Source: Bdellovibrio bacteriovorus (lineage in GTDB: Bacteria; Bdellovibrionota; Bdellovibrionia; Bdellovibrionales; Bdellovibrionaceae). From it: a stretch of 64,000 nt of DNA. Below the pieces are notes generated by a model. It ran no database searches and was not told where the DNA came from. It saw only the letters and a list, made by a program, of their open reading frames with translations. Every line of letters starts with the position of its first letter. The stretch's first letter is position 1. The position numbers and the translations under genes are program-made. The stretch spans positions 813,384-877,383 of the forward strand of contig NZ_LUKD01000001.1 of assembly GCF_001592745.1 (NCBI RefSeq). Direction: 5' to 3'. Below are positions 44,124-54,366 of this stretch, piece after piece.

Positions 44124-44154
44124 AAAAAAAGGACGCTGCGAGCGTCCTTTTTTT
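44124..44154. terminator. bidirectional intrinsic terminator
   Basis: Stem GGACGCT / AGCGTCC with A run before and T run after. Between GFA (+) and fliA (-), serving both. Confidence 0.93.
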
Positions 44155-44175
44155 ATTTCAATATGTGTGAATTAA

Positions 44176-44961
44176 TTAAGCGATCTCAAGCTCGCCGGCA
44201 CCGATAGTTGCTGCCAGTTTAGCACGTAGACGAGCCACGGCTTGAGCGTGAAGTTGCGATACGCGTGATTCAGTCACACGCAGAACTTGACCGATCTCTT
44301 TTAAGTTCAAGTCTTCGTAGTAATACAAAGAAAGCACAAGACGCTGTCTTTCAGGAAGCTCTTCGATAGCTTGCGCGACAACTTCTTTGATGTTTTTAAC
44401 ATTCAATTGATTGAAAGGACTGTTCGTGCGTGAACCTTCCAAAATATCCATGATGGATTTTTTGTCGGTATTGCTGAATGTTGTCGCCTGATCAATCGGA
44501 AGAAGACTGACCGGACGAACTTGGTTCACTAGATCGTGGAATTCATCGATAGAAACATTGAGGGCTTTAGCAACTTCTTCATCTGTTGGTGTACGGCCCA
44601 AGTCCGCTTCCAACTGAACCATTGTTTTATCAAGAAGTTTGGCTTTATCACGGATCGAACGCGGAACCCAGTCTTGGGCGCGAAGTTCATCCAGAATCGC
44701 TCCACGAATACGGAATTCAGCGTAAGTTTTAAATTTATTATCACGTGTAGAATCGTATTTTTCGATGGCGTCCATCAAACCGATAACACCAGCAGAAATC
44801 AAATCATCCAATTCGATATTAGAGGGAAGACGAACGGCGATTTTTTGCGCGATGAACTTAATTAGCGGCGCGTATTCTCTGATAAGATCATCTTTTTGAT
44901 TCGCAGCGAGCTTGCGTGGCTCTTCTTTGTACTTTTTCAACAATGCCGCATTTTTCCCCAT
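44176..44961 (-). CDS. fliA: flagellar sigma factor FliA (sigma-28)
   Basis: 261 residues. Region 2 (YAPLIKFIAQKIAVRLPSNIELDDLISAGVIGLMDAIEKYD, RGAILDELRAQDWVPRSIRDKA) and region 4 (LPERQRLVLSLYYYEDLNLKEIGQVLRVTESRVSQLHAQAV) are typical of FliA/WhiG. It directs late flagellar and motility genes. Last gene of the flagellar operon, 70 bases after flhG. The promoter at 856-883 fits its consensus. Anti-sigma FlgM not seen here. Confidence 0.94.
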   Translation of the reverse strand: MGKNAALLKKYKEEPRKLAANQKDDLIREYAPLIKFIAQKIAVRLPSNIELDDLISAGVIGLMDAIEKYDSTRDNKFKTYAEFRIRGAILDELRAQDWVPRSIRDKAKLLDKTMVQLEADLGRTPTDEEVAKALNVSIDEFHDLVNQVRPVSLLPIDQATTFSNTDKKSIMDILEGSRTNSPFNQLNVKNIKEVVAQAIEELPERQRLVLSLYYYEDLNLKEIGQVLRVTESRVSQLHAQAVARLRAKLAATIGAGELEIA

Positions 44962-45031
44962 ATTTTTCCCTCTTAAAAACTATGTTAGCAAACAGGTTCG
45001 TGGCCCGAAAGTCCAAATCTGTTTTTCTCTT

Positions 45032-45862
45032 CTATGCAAACCCTACGACCTGATCCCAGAACATTTGCATGCCCCCGGTGCTTTCTACTTGCTTTGAAGA
45101 TTTCTCGATCTGACTACACACTTGACGAATTGCTTTGGATGATTCCGCACCCACATCGTGTCTCACTATGAGACGCTGTTGTTGCACGGCTTTTTTCAAA
45201 ACCACATCATTCGGAACTGAACCCCAATAGTCCAGACCAATGTAGAGGAAGCGATTCACAACATCGTTGAAGCGCTGATAAAGGCCCAAGCCTTCTTGCT
45301 CATCACGCACTTGATTGCAGATGATAGAGAAGTGATTCACTTTGTATTGCTTGTTTAAAACTTTGATCAATGCATACGCATCCGCAAAGCTGGAAGGATC
45401 CGGAGTGATCACTACGGAAACCGTTTGGGCTGCGGAGTTCAGGAACAAAACGTTTTCAGCAATGCCCGGAGCCGTGTCGATAAGAAGATAATCAAAACCC
45501 AGAGGCAAACAGCTCACCGCTTCAACCATTGCGCGACGCTCGAAGTGATTCATATGATTGAACTCAACGACACCACTGCCGCCAGGAATAAGAAATACAT
45601 CTTTAGACACTTCTGTCAGGATGTCTTTCATCTCTTTACGCCCCGCCAGAATGTCATGAATATTACCCGAAGGTTTCACGCCAAAAAAGATATCTACGTT
45701 GGCCATGCCCAAGTCACCATCCAGGATCAAAACCTTTTTGCCTTTTTGGGACAGGGTTAAAGCCAGATTCGCCACCATCGTTGTTTTGCCTACTCCACCT
45801 TTACCGGAAGTAATGCTGATAGTGCGTGTTTTATGCATATTGAATGAGTTCACGTTTCTCAT
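45032..45862 (-). CDS. flhG: flagellar-number regulator FlhG (MinD-like ATPase)
   Basis: 276 residues. Deviant Walker A SGKGGVGKTT at 19-28, ILDGDLGMANVDIFFGV, DYLLIDTAPG. The C-terminal part is short. FlhG and FlhF together set flagellar place and number. Overlaps flhF by four bases. Confidence 0.92.
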   Translation of the reverse strand: MRNVNSFNMHKTRTISITSGKGGVGKTTMVANLALTLSQKGKKVLILDGDLGMANVDIFFGVKPSGNIHDILAGRKEMKDILTEVSKDVFLIPGGSGVVEFNHMNHFERRAMVEAVSCLPLGFDYLLIDTAPGIAENVLFLNSAAQTVSVVITPDPSSFADAYALIKVLNKQYKVNHFSIICNQVRDEQEGLGLYQRFNDVVNRFLYIGLDYWGSVPNDVVLKKAVQQQRLIVRHDVGAESSKAIRQVCSQIEKSSKQVESTGGMQMFWDQVVGFA

Positions 45863-47310
45863 ATAGCTTCTGAATCCTGTTGTTTGAATTTCGTGATTTT
45901 AAAGATCAAATCCAAAAGACGCTCTTTAGTTGCGAATTCAAAGTCTTCCGGCACACGAGGTCCGATACCGAAGGAATGAAGTGGGATATCAAAGCGCTTC
46001 ATAAAGTTGTAAATGGAGCCATGCTGAGTTGACTCATCCAAAGAAGTGAAGATCACGTCTTTGTAGTTCATACCCGCATAACGGCGTCCCAGTTCGGTCG
46101 CATCGGCGTCTTTCACATTCGTGGAAAGAACCAGGTGGATATTTGGATTTAATGCGGAAGGCGGCAGAAGAGATTTCAACATTTGAATCTCATCTGGATT
46201 CTTCAAGCTCATACCTGTGTAATCAACCAGAACACAGTCCACATTCGGAAGATAGCGCATCAAGCTTGTCCAATCATTCTGTGAACGAATCACTGAAAAC
46301 GGAACATTCAGAATTTGCGCATATATCTTCATTTGATCAGCAGCGCCGACTTTAAAAGTGTCCGTCGTGAAAAGAGCAATCTTTTTGCCTTCACGAACCA
46401 CCATCTGACTTGCCATCTTAATCAAAGCCGAAGTTTTACCAGCACCTGCAGGCCCCACGAAACAGTGAATTTTCCCTGCTGTCGGATTGCTAACAGTTCT
46501 GGTGTTATCAAGAACGTGACGAGCCACCCAAGCTTCCACCAAAGCTTTGTTTTTTAGTTTCAAAGCAGGAAGACTTTCTTGCGCCGAAGTTAAAATTTCT
46601 GCGGCGATTTCTCTAGCCATTCCAGCAGAGGTCAATTTTTCAAAAACAAAACTCAAATCGTAGTTGATACCGTAGTCAGCGCCAGGGTGAGTGCCGACGA
46701 AGCTTTGAGGCATTTGCTGGAACTGAGTGATAACTTGTTTAAGACTTGCGATTTCATTTTTAAGAGCCGCAATCTCTGGAGATTCAGTTTGTGCCGGAAT
46801 AGCCACCCGTGCCACAGGAGCCGGAGCTGCCGGTTGTTGTGGAGCTTTCTTCGTCGCATTTCCTCTTGTCGAGAAAATTTCATCTTGCTCCTGGAAAGCA
46901 TTCAAGGCGCGTTGAGCCGCGGAACGAACACGTTCTTCCGCCATCATTCTTTGGCGTTGCTCGGCTTCATCCTCGATGTCGATGTAACGACGTTGAGTGA
47001 TCGGAGCGGCAGGTTGACTCTTTTGCACATGCTTTTCCACCATTTTGTGGATGAGCTCTTTCTGCTGACGAGCCGGGCTTTTTAAGAATTTTTCGCGATC
47101 TTGTTCACGCAGGCGAGACTCTGCAAATTTCTTTTTTTGCAAAGTTTCTTCAGAAACGGCCGCCGTGATTTCAACGGAACCTTCCCCGACCAAGCCAAAG
47201 CTTTTGTTGTTATCGCGGGCAGAAAGAATGATGGCATCAGGTCCCAACTGGGTCTTCACCATCTCTAAGGCTTCTTTCATCGTTCTAGCTTCAAATTTCT
47301 TAACCTGCAT
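45859..47310 (-). CDS. flhF: flagellar placement GTPase FlhF
   Basis: 483 residues. N-terminal VKKFEARTMKEALEMVKTQLGPDAIIL, a flexible middle rich in Gln/Ala/Pro, and an SRP-type GTPase domain with GPAGAGKTSALIKMA (about 284), FTTDTFKVGAADQMK, LVDYTGMS and FTSLDES. It localises the flagellar base at the cell pole. Overlaps flhA by 11 bases and flhG by four. Confidence 0.94.
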   Translation of the reverse strand: MQVKKFEARTMKEALEMVKTQLGPDAIILSARDNNKSFGLVGEGSVEITAAVSEETLQKKKFAESRLREQDREKFLKSPARQQKELIHKMVEKHVQKSQPAAPITQRRYIDIEDEAEQRQRMMAEERVRSAAQRALNAFQEQDEIFSTRGNATKKAPQQPAAPAPVARVAIPAQTESPEIAALKNEIASLKQVITQFQQMPQSFVGTHPGADYGINYDLSFVFEKLTSAGMAREIAAEILTSAQESLPALKLKNKALVEAWVARHVLDNTRTVSNPTAGKIHCFVGPAGAGKTSALIKMASQMVVREGKKIALFTTDTFKVGAADQMKIYAQILNVPFSVIRSQNDWTSLMRYLPNVDCVLVDYTGMSLKNPDEIQMLKSLLPPSALNPNIHLVLSTNVKDADATELGRRYAGMNYKDVIFTSLDESTQHGSIYNFMKRFDIPLHSFGIGPRVPEDFEFATKERLLDLIFKITKFKQQDSEAI

Positions 47311-49399
47311 GGCTCATCTCCACGAGTGCAACCGATTGAACATCCGCATCTGACGTCAACTCATTGTGCGAAAGCACCACAAGCTGAGGAATGAAGCGAG
47401 ATGTAAGCTTATATAAATGACGACGCGAAGTCGGGCTTGTCAGAAGAATCGGCTGACTTGCCACTTCCGGATGGTTTTCTACGGTGCGCGCGATTTCATT
47501 GATCAAGCGATGCGCCGTATTTGGATCCATCACCAACTGAACCCCTTGCTCTGTTTGCAGCAACGAGTTCGCGATCAATTCCTCAATAATAGGATGCAAC
47601 GTCATGACTGGAATGTTGCCTTGATCTGTTGTGTATTTTGCCGTGATACCACGAGCAAGATTTCTACGAACTTGTTCTGTTAAAACTTCGATATCTTTAT
47701 TGCGAGGAGCCTCATCCGCCAAAGTCTCAAAGATCGTTAGAAGGTCACGGATGGACACTTGCTCTTTTAACAAGTTTTGCAATACGCGAACCACAGATCC
47801 CAAAGACAACATGTCGGGGATAAGTTCTTCGACGACTTTAGGATGAGATTTTTTGAAGTTCTCAATTAAAGTAGAAGCTTCCTGACGACCTAACAATTCA
47901 TGCGCATGAGCACGAACAATTTCCGTTAAGTGAGTTGCCATGACAGTTGGCAAATCCACCACTGTGTAACCAGCGATCTCTGCATCTTCCTTGCGAGCCG
48001 GTGAAATCCAAAGAGCATCTAGACCGAAGGCAGGCTCTTTTGTCGCGATACCGTCAATGCGTTCTGCCACATTTCCTGGATCCATCGCCAACAAGGATTC
48101 GGGACGAAGAAGTCCGCCACCGACTTTATTTCCTTTAATCAAGACACGGTATTCACCCGGCGCCAATTGCAAGTTGTCGCGGATGTGAATACTTGGAACC
48201 ACGATCCCCAGATCCAAAGCAAATTGCTTACGGATACTGACGATACGTTCAAGCAAATCACCACTAGAATCTGATTCCACAATATTGATAAGACCATAAC
48301 CCACTTCGAGTTCGACCATATCCAATGGAAGCATTGTTTCGATGTTTTCTTTTTTCGGCGCAGTCAAAGCAGCATCTGACTGTTTCTTTTCAGCTTCTGC
48401 TTTTTCCAAGCGAGCTTTCTTGATAACCCAAGAAGTACCGCAAAGAAGACCACCCATCACGAGGAATGGAACCGTTGGAAGACCTGGGATAAGACCCAAT
48501 AGAATCAACACACCGCCGGCGATCATCACCGCGCGAGGTTTAACAAAAAGTTGTCCCGTGACTTCTTCACCGACGTCTTTGTCAGAATTTGAAGTACGAG
48601 TCACGATGATACCGGCTGCCGTTGAGATCACGATCGCAGGGATCTGACACAGAAGACCGTCACCGATCGTCAACATCGTGTAGTATTTAGCGGCTGTACC
48701 GATATCCAAACCTTTTTGAATAACACCGATACCCAAACCACCCAAAATATTAATGATAGTGATAATAATACCGGCAATGGCGTCACCACGTACGAACTTC
48801 GAGGCACCGTCCATCGCACCGTAAAAATCCGCTTCCCCTTCGATTTGCTTACGACGTTTACGAGCTTCCGCTTCTGTGATGTGACCTGAGTTCAACTCAG
48901 CATCGATCGACATTTGCTTACCTGGCATCGCATCTAAAGTGAAACGAGCTGCCACTTCCGCCACGCGCTCAGAACCTTTAGTGATAACCATGAAGTTGAT
49001 GACCATCAAGATGATGAACATCACAAAACCGATGACATAGTTTCCGCCGACAACGAAGTTGGCAAAAGACGCGATCACGGAACCCGCGGCTTTTTCCCCT
49101 TCATGTCCGTGAGTCAGGATCAAACGCGTGGTCGCCACGTTCAAAGACAAACGGAATAAAGTCGTCATCAACAGAAGTGATGGGAAAGATGTGAAATCCA
49201 AAGCGCGGTCAGTGTAAATAGCCACCAACAGGATCAAAACACTGATCGCTAATGAGAAAGTCAAAGACATGTCCAACATGAACGGTGGAAGTGGGATGAT
49301 CATCACCGCCAAAATAGCCAAAAGACCGAACGCAATGAAGAGATCGGTATTCTTGGTAATTTTATCAAACCGCTTTAAGAACTGAAACAGTTGATCCAT
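47300..49399 (-). CDS. flhA: flagellar export gate protein FlhA
   Basis: 699 residues. Eight helices in the first ~330 residues (motifs LTFSLAISVLILLVAIYTDRALDFTSFPSLLL and GDAIAGIIITIINILGG), and a cytoplasmic C-terminal domain (ELGYGLINIVESDSSGDLLERI, TLHPIIEELIAN). Main inner-membrane gate of the type III export apparatus. Its ATG overlaps the flhB stop (TAATG). Confidence 0.96.
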   Translation of the reverse strand: MDQLFQFLKRFDKITKNTDLFIAFGLLAILAVMIIPLPPFMLDMSLTFSLAISVLILLVAIYTDRALDFTSFPSLLLMTTLFRLSLNVATTRLILTHGHEGEKAAGSVIASFANFVVGGNYVIGFVMFIILMVINFMVITKGSERVAEVAARFTLDAMPGKQMSIDAELNSGHITEAEARKRRKQIEGEADFYGAMDGASKFVRGDAIAGIIITIINILGGLGIGVIQKGLDIGTAAKYYTMLTIGDGLLCQIPAIVISTAAGIIVTRTSNSDKDVGEEVTGQLFVKPRAVMIAGGVLILLGLIPGLPTVPFLVMGGLLCGTSWVIKKARLEKAEAEKKQSDAALTAPKKENIETMLPLDMVELEVGYGLINIVESDSSGDLLERIVSIRKQFALDLGIVVPSIHIRDNLQLAPGEYRVLIKGNKVGGGLLRPESLLAMDPGNVAERIDGIATKEPAFGLDALWISPARKEDAEIAGYTVVDLPTVMATHLTEIVRAHAHELLGRQEASTLIENFKKSHPKVVEELIPDMLSLGSVVRVLQNLLKEQVSIRDLLTIFETLADEAPRNKDIEVLTEQVRRNLARGITAKYTTDQGNIPVMTLHPIIEELIANSLLQTEQGVQLVMDPNTAHRLINEIARTVENHPEVASQPILLTSPTSRRHLYKLTSRFIPQLVVLSHNELTSDADVQSVALVEMSHAG

Positions 49400-50460
49400 T
49401 ATCTTTTCTTCCTACGCAAACGATAAACATATGAAAGCACTTCGGCGACCGCGACAAAGAGCTCTCGAGGTATAACTTGTCCAATTTTAAGTGTTTTAAA
49501 GATCGTGCGCGCCAGTGGTTTGTTTTCCACGATCGGAATGTTGTTTTCGCGCGCGACTTCTTTGATTTTTTCCGCCACGTGGTCAGCACCCATAGCCACG
49601 ATTTGCGGAGCCGGAAGATTGTCCGTGTACTTAAGAACAACCGCAATATGTGTGGGATTTGTAATAACGACGTCGGCTTTAGGAATTTCCGCCATCATAC
49701 GCTTGCTCGCCATTTCACGTTGAATACGACGAATGCGTGATTTGATCATGGGATCACCCTCACGCTGCTTGTGCTCTTCTTTGACTTCCTGTTTCGTCAT
49801 CATCATTTTCTTTTCAAGGTCCCAGCGTTGATAGAAATAATCTGCCAGTGCAATCACCAGCATCACTCCACCAACCCCGCCCAAAAGTTTTACGACGATG
49901 CTACCTAGGTACATCAAGATCTGCTCAACAGAGAATGTCAGCATGTAAGGGATTTGACGAACTTCACCACGAAGAAGGAAATAAAGAACCAAGCCGACCG
50001 CGCCCATTTTTAGAATGGACTTAACAGCTTCTACGACCGCGCGAAGACTGAAAACGCGCTTGAAGCCCTCTACAGGATTCACTTTTTCAAAGTTTGGAGA
50101 AAGAGCATCTTCGACACGCAAGAAACCAACTTGTGCCAAAGAAGAAACCGCACCGATTAAGCCCGCAATACCGGCAACAGGCGCGATCAAGATCAAAGCT
50201 TTTTCACCGTTAAAGCGGAAAGCTTCCGTGAACTTGCCTTCACGCACTAGCACAACCATGTCTTGACCGAATGAGTATTGGAAAAGTTCGTAGAAGTTCT
50301 TGAAGAAAAAGCGACCCAAAACATACACGCCACCAGCCGCAGCAAGCAATAATGCCGCTGACGCCAGCTCTTTTGTATGGGCGACGTTCCCTTTTTTGCG
50401 AAACTCTTCCCGTCTCGCCTGCGTCGCCTTTTCGGTCTTTTCGCCGTTTTCCGCAGCCAT
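49399..50460 (-). CDS. flhB: flagellar export switch protein FlhB
   Basis: 353 residues. Four helices in the N-terminal half and the self-cleavage motif NPTH at about 268-271 (VVITNPTHIAVVLKY), which switches substrate from hook to filament proteins. Basic N-terminal EKTEKATQARREEFRKKGNVA. The C-terminal ~80 residues include VARENNIPIVENKPLARTIF. Confidence 0.96.
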   Translation of the reverse strand: MAAENGEKTEKATQARREEFRKKGNVAHTKELASAALLLAAAGGVYVLGRFFFKNFYELFQYSFGQDMVVLVREGKFTEAFRFNGEKALILIAPVAGIAGLIGAVSSLAQVGFLRVEDALSPNFEKVNPVEGFKRVFSLRAVVEAVKSILKMGAVGLVLYFLLRGEVRQIPYMLTFSVEQILMYLGSIVVKLLGGVGGVMLVIALADYFYQRWDLEKKMMMTKQEVKEEHKQREGDPMIKSRIRRIQREMASKRMMAEIPKADVVITNPTHIAVVLKYTDNLPAPQIVAMGADHVAEKIKEVARENNIPIVENKPLARTIFKTLKIGQVIPRELFVAVAEVLSYVYRLRRKKR

Positions 50461-50492
50461 CTCGTTCCTTCCTAGAACTTAAAAGCTTGTTA

Positions 50493-51272
50493 CTATAAGT
50501 GTTTCATCACCGCGAACAATTTGCTAGCAGTGATATCAACTACACTTTGCATTTCCATCGTCATCAAAGGCAGGCACAAAAACACCACTGCCATACCGAT
50601 CATGATTGTTACGGGCATGCTTGTTACCAAGACGTTGATCTGGGGGACTGCTCTTCCTAAGATCCCCATCGCTACGTTTACTAACAAGATGGTCACCATC
50701 ACCGGTGCACACATCTTGATTGCCATAAGCATGACGTCTTGGCCGTAAGCAGCCATTTCGGCGAAAGGCCCCACATTCAGAGAAAGCGAGCTGACCGGAA
50801 TCAGATCGTAGCTTTGCGCGATCGCGCTAATAAGCATGTGGTGACCGTTAATAGCTAAAAATACCAATGTTCCTAAAGTTGAATAGAATTGATCAATAAC
50901 GTTCCCGTTACTGCCCAACATAGGGTTGTACATCTGAGATGCACTTAAACCCACGGACATGGAAACCAAGTCCCCTGTCATTGTGACTACGAAGAAGAAC
51001 AGGCGGGTTAAAAATCCGATGCTTAATCCGACGATCAGTTCGCGGATAGCTAAGCCGATGATTTCATTGGAAACTAATGCGTAATCGACGTTTCCAACCT
51101 TCACCAAAGGGAATAAAAGAACGCTGAGAACGATAGAAAGAAGAACTTTAATCGGAACCGTGATTGTCGGAGAGCCAAAGACCGCTGAAGAAATAACAAA
51201 GGCGATCATGCGCAGGAAAACCAACGCAAAAAGCAGAATCTGTGCCTCTGTCATCGTGCTCCAGTTGATCAT
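50493..51272 (-). CDS. fliR: flagellar export protein FliR
   Basis: 259 residues, mostly helices; TRLFFFVVTMTGDLVSMSVGLSASQMYNPMLGS is the conserved FliR segment. Core of the export gate with FliP and FliQ. ATG 51272 is one base from the fliQ stop; a start at 51254 is possible. Confidence 0.93.
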   Translation of the reverse strand: MINWSTMTEAQILLFALVFLRMIAFVISSAVFGSPTITVPIKVLLSIVLSVLLFPLVKVGNVDYALVSNEIIGLAIRELIVGLSIGFLTRLFFFVVTMTGDLVSMSVGLSASQMYNPMLGSNGNVIDQFYSTLGTLVFLAINGHHMLISAIAQSYDLIPVSSLSLNVGPFAEMAAYGQDVMLMAIKMCAPVMVTILLVNVAMGILGRAVPQINVLVTSMPVTIMIGMAVVFLCLPLMTMEMQSVVDITASKLFAVMKHL

Positions 51273-51545
51273 CTATTCCCTTACCATCACAGCGATGTTT
51301 TCAAAAAGATTGACGGTGTATGTGCTCATCACATCCATCATCCACGGACCGGCTAAGACAAAGACCAAAGCCACCACGATCATTTTGGGAATGAAGGTCA
51401 AAGTCGCTTCGTTGATCTGAGTCAAGGCTTGGAAAATACTCACGGCCAAACCTACCACCAGCGTGCTGATCAAAAGCGGAGCGGCCAGCATCGCCGTTGT
51501 TCTTAAAGCATCTTGTCCAAGTCTAATTACTAATTCGTCTGTCAT
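51273..51545 (-). CDS. fliQ: flagellar export protein FliQ
   Basis: 90 residues, normal length. Two helices with LVVGLAVSIFQALTQINEATLTFIPKMIVV, the FliQ signature. Confidence 0.94.
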   Translation of the reverse strand: MTDELVIRLGQDALRTTAMLAAPLLISTLVVGLAVSIFQALTQINEATLTFIPKMIVVALVFVLAGPWMMDVMSTYTVNLFENIAVMVRE

Positions 51546-51554
51546 CTTTCACCT

Positions 51555-52313
51555 CTATCCGAAACTCTTAACCATCGAACCGATGAGAAGACCCCATCCA
51601 TCCACAAGGACAAAGAGCATGATTTTAAAGGGTAATGAAATTACTACCGGAGGAAGCATCATCATACCCATCGCCATCAAAACGCTGGACGCCACGATGT
51701 CGATAACAAGGAATGGAAGGAAGATGATAAAGCCGATTTGAAAGGCTGTTTTAAGTTCAGAGACGACAAACGCTGGCACCAAAACCATCGTCGGAACATC
51801 CGCACGTGTCTTAGGCGCATCGATTTTAGAGAGCTTGATAAACAAAGCTAAATCCGAATCGCGCGTTTGATGGAACATAAACTTACGCAGAGGAGCAAGC
51901 GTATTTTCAATCGCCGCATCCTGAGAGATTTTTCCTGCTAAGTAAGGTTGAATTCCGTTTTGATTCATTTCATTAAAAGCAGGTTGCATCACAAAGAATG
52001 TTAGGAACAAAGCCAAACCCACCAACAATTGGTTTGGCGGCATTTGTTGCACACCCATTGCCTGTCTTAAGAAAGAAAGAACGATGATGATACGAGTAAA
52101 ACCCGTCATCATAATTAAGATCGCCGGCGCTAAAGTCAGCACCGTCATGATCAAGATCAATTTAACCGCGTTCACGACCTCATTCGGGTTGTCAGTTGTT
52201 TTGAAACCCAAATTCACTGTCGGAAGTGTGACTTGTGCAAATGCGGAGGAAGTGAATAAAAGAACAAGGGGCAAAAGTACAAGACTGCAAAGAGTCCAAT
52301 TCATTTTTCTCAC
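51555..52313 (-). CDS. fliP: flagellar export protein FliP
   Basis: 252 residues. Signal peptide then [34 protein letters not shown] and [32 protein letters not shown], the FliP core. The start is GTG 52313, overlapping the fliO stop, or ATG 52304; both are possible. Makes the export pore with FliQ and FliR. Confidence 0.94.
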   Translation of the reverse strand: MRKMNWTLCSLVLLPLVLLFTSSAFAQVTLPTVNLGFKTTDNPNEVVNAVKLILIMTVLTLAPAILIMMTGFTRIIIVLSFLRQAMGVQQMPPNQLLVGLALFLTFFVMQPAFNEMNQNGIQPYLAGKISQDAAIENTLAPLRKFMFHQTRDSDLALFIKLSKIDAPKTRADVPTMVLVPAFVVSELKTAFQIGFIIFLPFLVIDIVASSVLMAMGMMMLPPVVISLPFKIMLFVLVDGWGLLIGSMVKSFG

Positions 52314-52960
52314 TGAAGAGACCTCATTCCTTTAAGGCGTTTAGAAACGATATCTTTGATGCCGCTGATCGCAAACTCATCGTCCGTTTCAATAGAAGCT
52401 GCTGCTTTTTTACGAGGAGCTGAAGCTTCTTCCTGAGAATCTTCATCGAAAGAAGCTTTTGAACCCAGAACCTTACCGAAACTTTGCGGAGTTTCTTCAG
52501 GCACTTCTTCGTCAAGCAAGGACAAAGATTTGATCATAGAGATGTTATGATCTGTCACACCGATCAAGATCGACTCACCGGCTACACGCACAATCGCCAG
52601 GCTTTTCTTAGGACCTAGGAAATGCTGTTGCAAAACTTTGATCTGAGTTTGGTGTTTCTTAGCTTTAGGAACAGAGTATTTACGAAGGAAAATAAAAGCG
52701 CCTGTTCCGACCAAGCCCAAGATAGAAAGAGTGAAAAGGATGCGGAAGAAACCGCCGCCTTCCGATGCTGCTTTCTTATTTTTATCCAAGTTCAATGGAA
52801 TCTCGGATTCTTTACGATTGTCGATTTTTCCATCTTCATGCGCCACGACACCAGCTTCCGCCGGAGCAGAAATTTCTGTTTGTTCAGAAGACGTGGCTGC
52901 TGAATCTGCCGCTTGAGCAGAAACTGAAAATACAAAAAGTAAAGAAAGCAACAAACGCAT
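52310..52960 (-). CDS. fliO: flagellar export-assembly protein FliO
   Basis: 216 residues. Signal-like start, a helix ([19 protein letters not shown], about 72-90) and a FliO-type domain ([37 protein letters not shown]). The long periplasmic N-terminal part and acidic tail vary between species. Confidence 0.88.
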   Translation of the reverse strand: MRLLLSLLFVFSVSAQAADSAATSSEQTEISAPAEAGVVAHEDGKIDNRKESEIPLNLDKNKKAASEGGGFFRILFTLSILGLVGTGAFIFLRKYSVPKAKKHQTQIKVLQQHFLGPKKSLAIVRVAGESILIGVTDHNISMIKSLSLLDEEVPEETPQSFGKVLGSKASFDEDSQEEASAPRKKAAASIETDDEFAISGIKDIVSKRLKGMRSLQ

Positions 52961-52974
52961 CTAAAACCTCTACC

Positions 52975-53343
52975 TTATTTAAGTTGTTCCACGCGCTCAG
53001 CTGGAGAAATGATATCCGTCAAACGCACACCGAACTTTTCGTTGACGACCACGGCTTCACCGCGTGCGATCAACTTGTCGTTCACGTAAACTTCCATCGG
53101 CTCACCCGCCAATTTATTCAATTCGATAACGCTACCTTGAGTCAGATTCAAAAGCTCACTCACCGGCATCTTTGTACGACCCAATTCCACAGAAACTTTC
53201 AATGGAATGTCTAAGATCAAGTTCAAGTTGCGATCGCTTTGGCCTGTTGGAGCTGCAGAAGTTTTTTTCGCTCCGCCATCTGCCATACCGGCTGCTTCCG
53301 CCACCAACTGATCTGCTAAGTTGTCCAATGTATCGTCACTCAT
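52975..53343 (-). CDS. fliN: flagellar switch protein FliN
   Basis: 122 residues. C-terminal SpoA domain LILDIPLKVSVELGRTKMPVSELLNLTQGSVIELNKLAGEP and VYVNDKLIARGEAVVVNEKFGVRLTDI. Part of the C-ring with FliM and FliG. Confidence 0.96.
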   Translation of the reverse strand: MSDDTLDNLADQLVAEAAGMADGGAKKTSAAPTGQSDRNLNLILDIPLKVSVELGRTKMPVSELLNLTQGSVIELNKLAGEPMEVYVNDKLIARGEAVVVNEKFGVRLTDIISPAERVEQLK

Positions 53344-53355
53344 TTTATCCCCCTA

Positions 53356-54357
53356 CTACTTTGTCACCGGTCGAGTCACTTGGACTGCCACAGTTCCGTG
53401 ATGGATTCCGTAATAACCTTTAAACTTTTTTACACCTTCGACCGTCACGTCGAACTCTCCCGAAGCGTCCTGATCCAATGGAATCACGTCGCCGACTTTC
53501 AAGTTCATCATGTCGCGAAGTTTGATTTCTGTTTCACCCAGGTTCACTTTGATTTCCATATCCGTTTCAAGAAGCTGTTCTTGAATGATCGAAGTCCAAA
53601 GCTTTTTATCTGTTTGATCTGATTCAACCTGGAAGCCTGTTGAGAGCTTTTGTTTGATCGGTTCGATGGTCGCGTAAGGAATTACGATAGAGATCGTCCC
53701 TGTCGCATTTTCAAGTTCGACGTCGAATGTCGAAGCGATAACCACGTCTGTCGGAGGCACGATACCTACGAACTGTGGATTCACTTCCGTACGAACAAAA
53801 GAACAACCGATTTTTTCAATAGATGCCCACGCGGCTTCAAGATCGTTGATTGCAAGACCTACGACTTTTTGCACGATCGAAAGTTCAATCGGCGTAAAAT
53901 CTTTACCGTCAATTTTCGTGTACGGACGATCCGCACCACCGAAGAAACTGTCGACCAAAGCGTAAGCCAATTTACTTTCAATCACGAACAAAGCCGAACC
54001 GCGCAAGTTACCAAAACGTAGAACGCTCATGCATGTCGGCATTGGAAGCGTATTAATAAACTCACCGAATTTTAAAAACTCAGTGGAAGTTAAAGTGATG
54101 GAGGCGATTTTACGAAGTGCTGAAGACAAAGAAACGCGGAAAGCACGCATGAATTTTTCGTAAATAACTTCCAACTGAGGAAGACGACCACGAATAATAC
54201 GGTCTTGGCTGGTAAGATCGTAAGAAACAATCTTACGCTCATCCACTTTACCGACATTCTGCGCTTCCGGCTTGGACGTATCCGACGACGCGACATCTCC
54301 GTCAGAGACCGCGGCTAACAGAGCATCCACTTCACTTTGTGAAAGAACCTGATTCAT
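53356..54357 (-). CDS. fliM: flagellar switch protein FliM
   Basis: 333 residues. The N-terminal LSQSEVDALLAAV binds CheY-P in known FliM. Middle CheC-like domain with SAELE-type segment and LRGSALFVIESKLAYALVDSFFGG, then the C-terminal SpoA domain (VNLGETEIKLRDMMNLKVGDVIPLD). The CheY peptide suggests chemotactic control of rotation. Confidence 0.96.
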   Translation of the reverse strand: MNQVLSQSEVDALLAAVSDGDVASSDTSKPEAQNVGKVDERKIVSYDLTSQDRIIRGRLPQLEVIYEKFMRAFRVSLSSALRKIASITLTSTEFLKFGEFINTLPMPTCMSVLRFGNLRGSALFVIESKLAYALVDSFFGGADRPYTKIDGKDFTPIELSIVQKVVGLAINDLEAAWASIEKIGCSFVRTEVNPQFVGIVPPTDVVIASTFDVELENATGTISIVIPYATIEPIKQKLSTGFQVESDQTDKKLWTSIIQEQLLETDMEIKVNLGETEIKLRDMMNLKVGDVIPLDQDASGEFDVTVEGVKKFKGYYGIHHGTVAVQVTRPVTK

Positions 54358-54366
54358 AGTCCTGCC

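Noticed and set aside
46687-47085. Plus-strand frame within flhF
   Set aside because: Antisense of a low-complexity region of flhF; no support for translation.
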